NCBI RefSeq assembly: GCF_002303925.1
Contig: NZ_MRCS01000026.1
Span: forward strand, 25,824-89,823
From: Pseudomonas sp. ACN8
GTDB lineage: Bacteria; Pseudomonadota; Gammaproteobacteria; Pseudomonadales; Pseudomonadaceae
DNA: 64,000 nucleotides
Direction: 5' to 3'
Shown here piece by piece: positions 61,809-64,000 of this stretch (position 1 is its first letter; each line of letters starts with the position of its first letter). Both the position numbers and the translations under genes were made by a program. The notes under the pieces are model-generated. The model worked only from the letters and a program-made list of their open reading frames with translations, did no database searches and was not told where the DNA came from.

Positions 61809-63848
61809 ATGACCGCCGCTCAATACCCGCACCTGCTGGCTCCGCTGGACCTGGGGTTCACCACGCTGCGCAATCGCACCCTGATGGGGTCGATGCACAC
61901 TGGCCTTGAAGAGAAACCGGGTGGCTTCGAGCGCATGGCGGCGTACTTCGCCGAGCGTGCCCGTGGCGGTGTCGGCCTGATGGTTACCGGCGGTATCGGC
62001 CCGAACGACGAGGGTGGCGTGTATTCCGGCGCGGCCAAGCTGACGACCGAAGAAGAGGCGCTCAAGCACCGTATCGTCACCCGTGCCGTGCATGACGCGG
62101 GCGGCAAGATCTGCATGCAGATCCTCCATGCCGGTCGTTATGCCTACAGCCCGAAACAGGTTGCGCCCAGCGCGATCCAGGCGCCGATCAACCCGTTCAA
62201 GCCCAAGGAACTGGACGAGGAAGGCATCGAGAAGCAGATCAGCGATTTCGTTACCTGCTCGGTACTGGCACAAACCGCCGAGTACGACGGCGTGGAAATC
62301 ATGGGCTCCGAAGGTTATTTCATTAACCAGTTCCTCGCCGCCCACACCAACCACCGTACCGACCGCTGGGGCGGCAGCTACGAAAACCGCATGCGCTTGC
62401 CGGTGGAGATCGTGCGTCGCGTGCGTGAAGCGGTAGGTCCGAACTTCATCATCATTTTCCGCCTGTCGATGCTCGACCTGGTCGAAGGCGGCAGCACCTG
62501 GGGAGAGATCGTTCAACTGGCCAAGGCCATCGAGCAGGCCGGCGCGACCATCATCAACACCGGTATCGGTTGGCACGAAGCGCGGATTCCGACCATCGCC
62601 ACCAAAGTTCCACGCGCGGCCTTCAGCAAGGTCACGGCCAAGCTGCGAGGTTCGGTCAATATTCCGCTGATCACCACCAACCGTATCAACACCCCGGAAG
62701 TGGCCGAGCAGATCCTGGCCGACGGCGATGCCGACATGGTGTCCATGGCGCGGCCGTTCCTCGCCGACCCGGATTTCGTCAACAAGGCCGCTGAAGGCCG
62801 TGCCGATGAAATCAACACCTGCATCGGTTGCAACCAGGCCTGCCTCGACCACACCTTCGGCGGCAAGCTGACCAGTTGCCTGGTCAACCCGCGTGCCTGC
62901 CACGAAACCGAGCTCAACTATCTGCCGGTGCAGCAGTTGAAGAAAATTGCCGTGGTCGGTGCCGGTCCGGCCGGTTTATCTGCAGCGACCGTGGCCGCCG
63001 AGCGTGGCCATCAGGTGACGCTGTTCGATTCGGCCAGCGAGATCGGCGGTCAGTTCAACATTGCCAAGCGCGTTCCGGGCAAGGAAGAGTTCTACGAAAC
63101 CATTCGCTACTTCAACCGCAAGTTGCAGACCACCAATGTCGAGGTGTGCCTGAACACCCGCGTCGACGTGGCCGGGCTGGTCGAGGGCGGTTACGACGAG
63201 ATCATTCTGGCCACCGGCATTGCGCCGCGCGTGCCGGCCATTCCAGGGGTGGAAAACGCCAAGGTGCTGAGCTACCTGGACGTGATCCTGGCGCGCAAAC
63301 CGGTCGGCAAGCGTGTCGCGGTGATTGGTGCCGGTGGTATCGGTTTCGACGTCTCCGAGTTCCTGGTGCATGAAGGTGTCGCCACCAGTCAGGATCGCGC
63401 CGCGTTCTGGAAAGAATGGGGCATCGATACGCATCTTGAAGCGCGCGGCGGTGTCGCGGGTATCAAGGCGGCACCCCATGCGCCGGCCCGCGAGGTATTC
63501 CTGCTGCAACGCAAGACGTCCAAGGTCGGCGACGGCCTGGGCAAGACCACCGGCTGGATTCATCGCACGAGCCTTAAGAACAAGCAGGTGCAGATGCTCA
63601 ACAGTGTCGAATACCTGAAGATCGACGACGCAGGCCTGCACATCCGCATCGGCGAAACCGGCGAGCCGCAGGTGCTGCCAGTGGACAACATCGTGATTTG
63701 CGCCGGGCAGGATCCGCTGCGCGAATTGCATGACGGTCTGGTGTCGGCGGGGCAGAGTGTGCACCTGATCGGCGGCGCGGATGTTGCGGCAGAACTGGAT
63801 GCCAAGCGGGCGATCAATCAGGGTTCGCGGTTGGCGGCGCAGTTGTAA
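61809..63848 (+). CDS. fadH: NADPH-dependent 2,4-dienoyl-CoA reductase
   Basis: This 679-residue enzyme has an N-terminal old-yellow-enzyme barrel with FMN. A 4Fe-4S cluster is bound by CIGCNQACLDHTF...SCLVNPRAC near 338-363, and C-terminal FAD/NADPH domains follow (VVGAGPAGLSAATVA near 382, VIGAGGIGFDVSEF near 510). It removes double bonds at even positions during beta-oxidation of unsaturated fatty acids. ATG 61809 (MTAAQYPH) gives the normal length; the GTG at 61797 is less likely. Its last 26 bases are copied in inverted form at the window end. Confidence 0.93.
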   Translation: MTAAQYPHLLAPLDLGFTTLRNRTLMGSMHTGLEEKPGGFERMAAYFAERARGGVGLMVTGGIGPNDEGGVYSGAAKLTTEEEALKHRIVTRAVHDAGGKICMQILHAGRYAYSPKQVAPSAIQAPINPFKPKELDEEGIEKQISDFVTCSVLAQTAEYDGVEIMGSEGYFINQFLAAHTNHRTDRWGGSYENRMRLPVEIVRRVREAVGPNFIIIFRLSMLDLVEGGSTWGEIVQLAKAIEQAGATIINTGIGWHEARIPTIATKVPRAAFSKVTAKLRGSVNIPLITTNRINTPEVAEQILADGDADMVSMARPFLADPDFVNKAAEGRADEINTCIGCNQACLDHTFGGKLTSCLVNPRACHETELNYLPVQQLKKIAVVGAGPAGLSAATVAAERGHQVTLFDSASEIGGQFNIAKRVPGKEEFYETIRYFNRKLQTTNVEVCLNTRVDVAGLVEGGYDEIILATGIAPRVPAIPGVENAKVLSYLDVILARKPVGKRVAVIGAGGIGFDVSEFLVHEGVATSQDRAAFWKEWGIDTHLEARGGVAGIKAAPHAPAREVFLLQRKTSKVGDGLGKTTGWIHRTSLKNKQVQMLNSVEYLKIDDAGLHIRIGETGEPQVLPVDNIVICAGQDPLRELHDGLVSAGQSVHLIGGADVAAELDAKRAINQGSRLAAQL

Positions 63849-64000
63849 TAGCAGGCTCAGCATACCAATGGCTATCGCGAGCAGGCTCGCTCCCACACTG
63901 AATCTGTGTCGTTCAGCAGATCGAAGGTGGGAGCGAGCCTGCTCGCGATAGCCATTGGTATGCTGAGCCTGCTATTACAACTGCGCCGCCAACCGCGAAC
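63823..64000. repeat. 74-bp perfect inverted repeat at the window edge
   Basis: Bases 63823-63896 and 63927-64000 are exact reverse complements around a 30-base loop. The arm includes the last eight codons and stop of fadH, its 3' flank and a REP half. The match runs to the last base of the window, so the true length is unknown. Confidence 0.9.

Overview
The window is a high-GC Proteobacterial chromosome segment that I assign to a fluorescent Pseudomonas. The grounds are the order folD - tRNA-Arg/His/Leu/His - tig - clpP - clpX - lon - hupB - ppiD, many Pseudomonas-type REP elements, a DUF6124 gene, and an Anr-type box. This assignment is from recognition, not from a database search.

Region 1 (about 1-21,000) is a catabolic cluster whose products match the bacterial 9,10-seco pathway for steroids. 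A leftward block runs hsaB-like flavin reductase, FAD-dependent dehydrogenase, 3beta/17beta-HSD-like SDR, KshB-like reductase, a second SDR, and fadD3-like CoA ligase. A rightward block runs hsaA, an LLM flavoprotein, then hsaC-ipdA-ipdB-echA-ipdC-echA20-fadE-fadE, a thiolase and an SDR. HsaA/HsaB/HsaC would hydroxylate and cleave aromatised ring A. FadD3, the FadEs, EchA20, IpdAB, IpdC and the thiolase would take the remaining C/D rings (HIP) to central metabolites. KshA, the meta-cleavage hydrolase (HsaD), HsaEFG and a regulator are not in the window. A dyad motif (GTCC-N4-GGAC core) lies upstream of at least three of these transcription units. REP pairs mark nearly every operon boundary. 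A DUF6124 gene with an elaborate folded leader sits inside the cluster.

Region 2 (21,000-30,400) is housekeeping and small genes: DUF1993, sstT, an MFS transporter, a NhaR-like regulator, a small lipoprotein, a TerC-family membrane protein, a 55-residue membrane protein, a C39-like lipoprotein without its catalytic Cys, two short Pro/Asp-rich proteins, pbpG and folD.

Region 3 (30,500-41,500) holds four tRNAs and the protein quality-control genes tig, clpP, clpX, lon, hupB and ppiD. A degenerate tRNA-Asp-like sequence lies between hupB and ppiD. A DUF2242 lipoprotein and a 28-residue acidic protein follow.

Region 4 (41,500-60,300) holds an AraC-type regulator coupled to a nitrilase-fold protein with two of its three catalytic residues replaced. 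Next comes a complete type I secretion system, divergent from a 3549-residue RTX protein with two complete animal-type heme peroxidase modules.

Region 5 (60,300-64,000) has a large gene-poor stretch, an uncharacterised membrane protein and fadH. The window ends in a 74-bp perfect inverted copy of the fadH 3' end.
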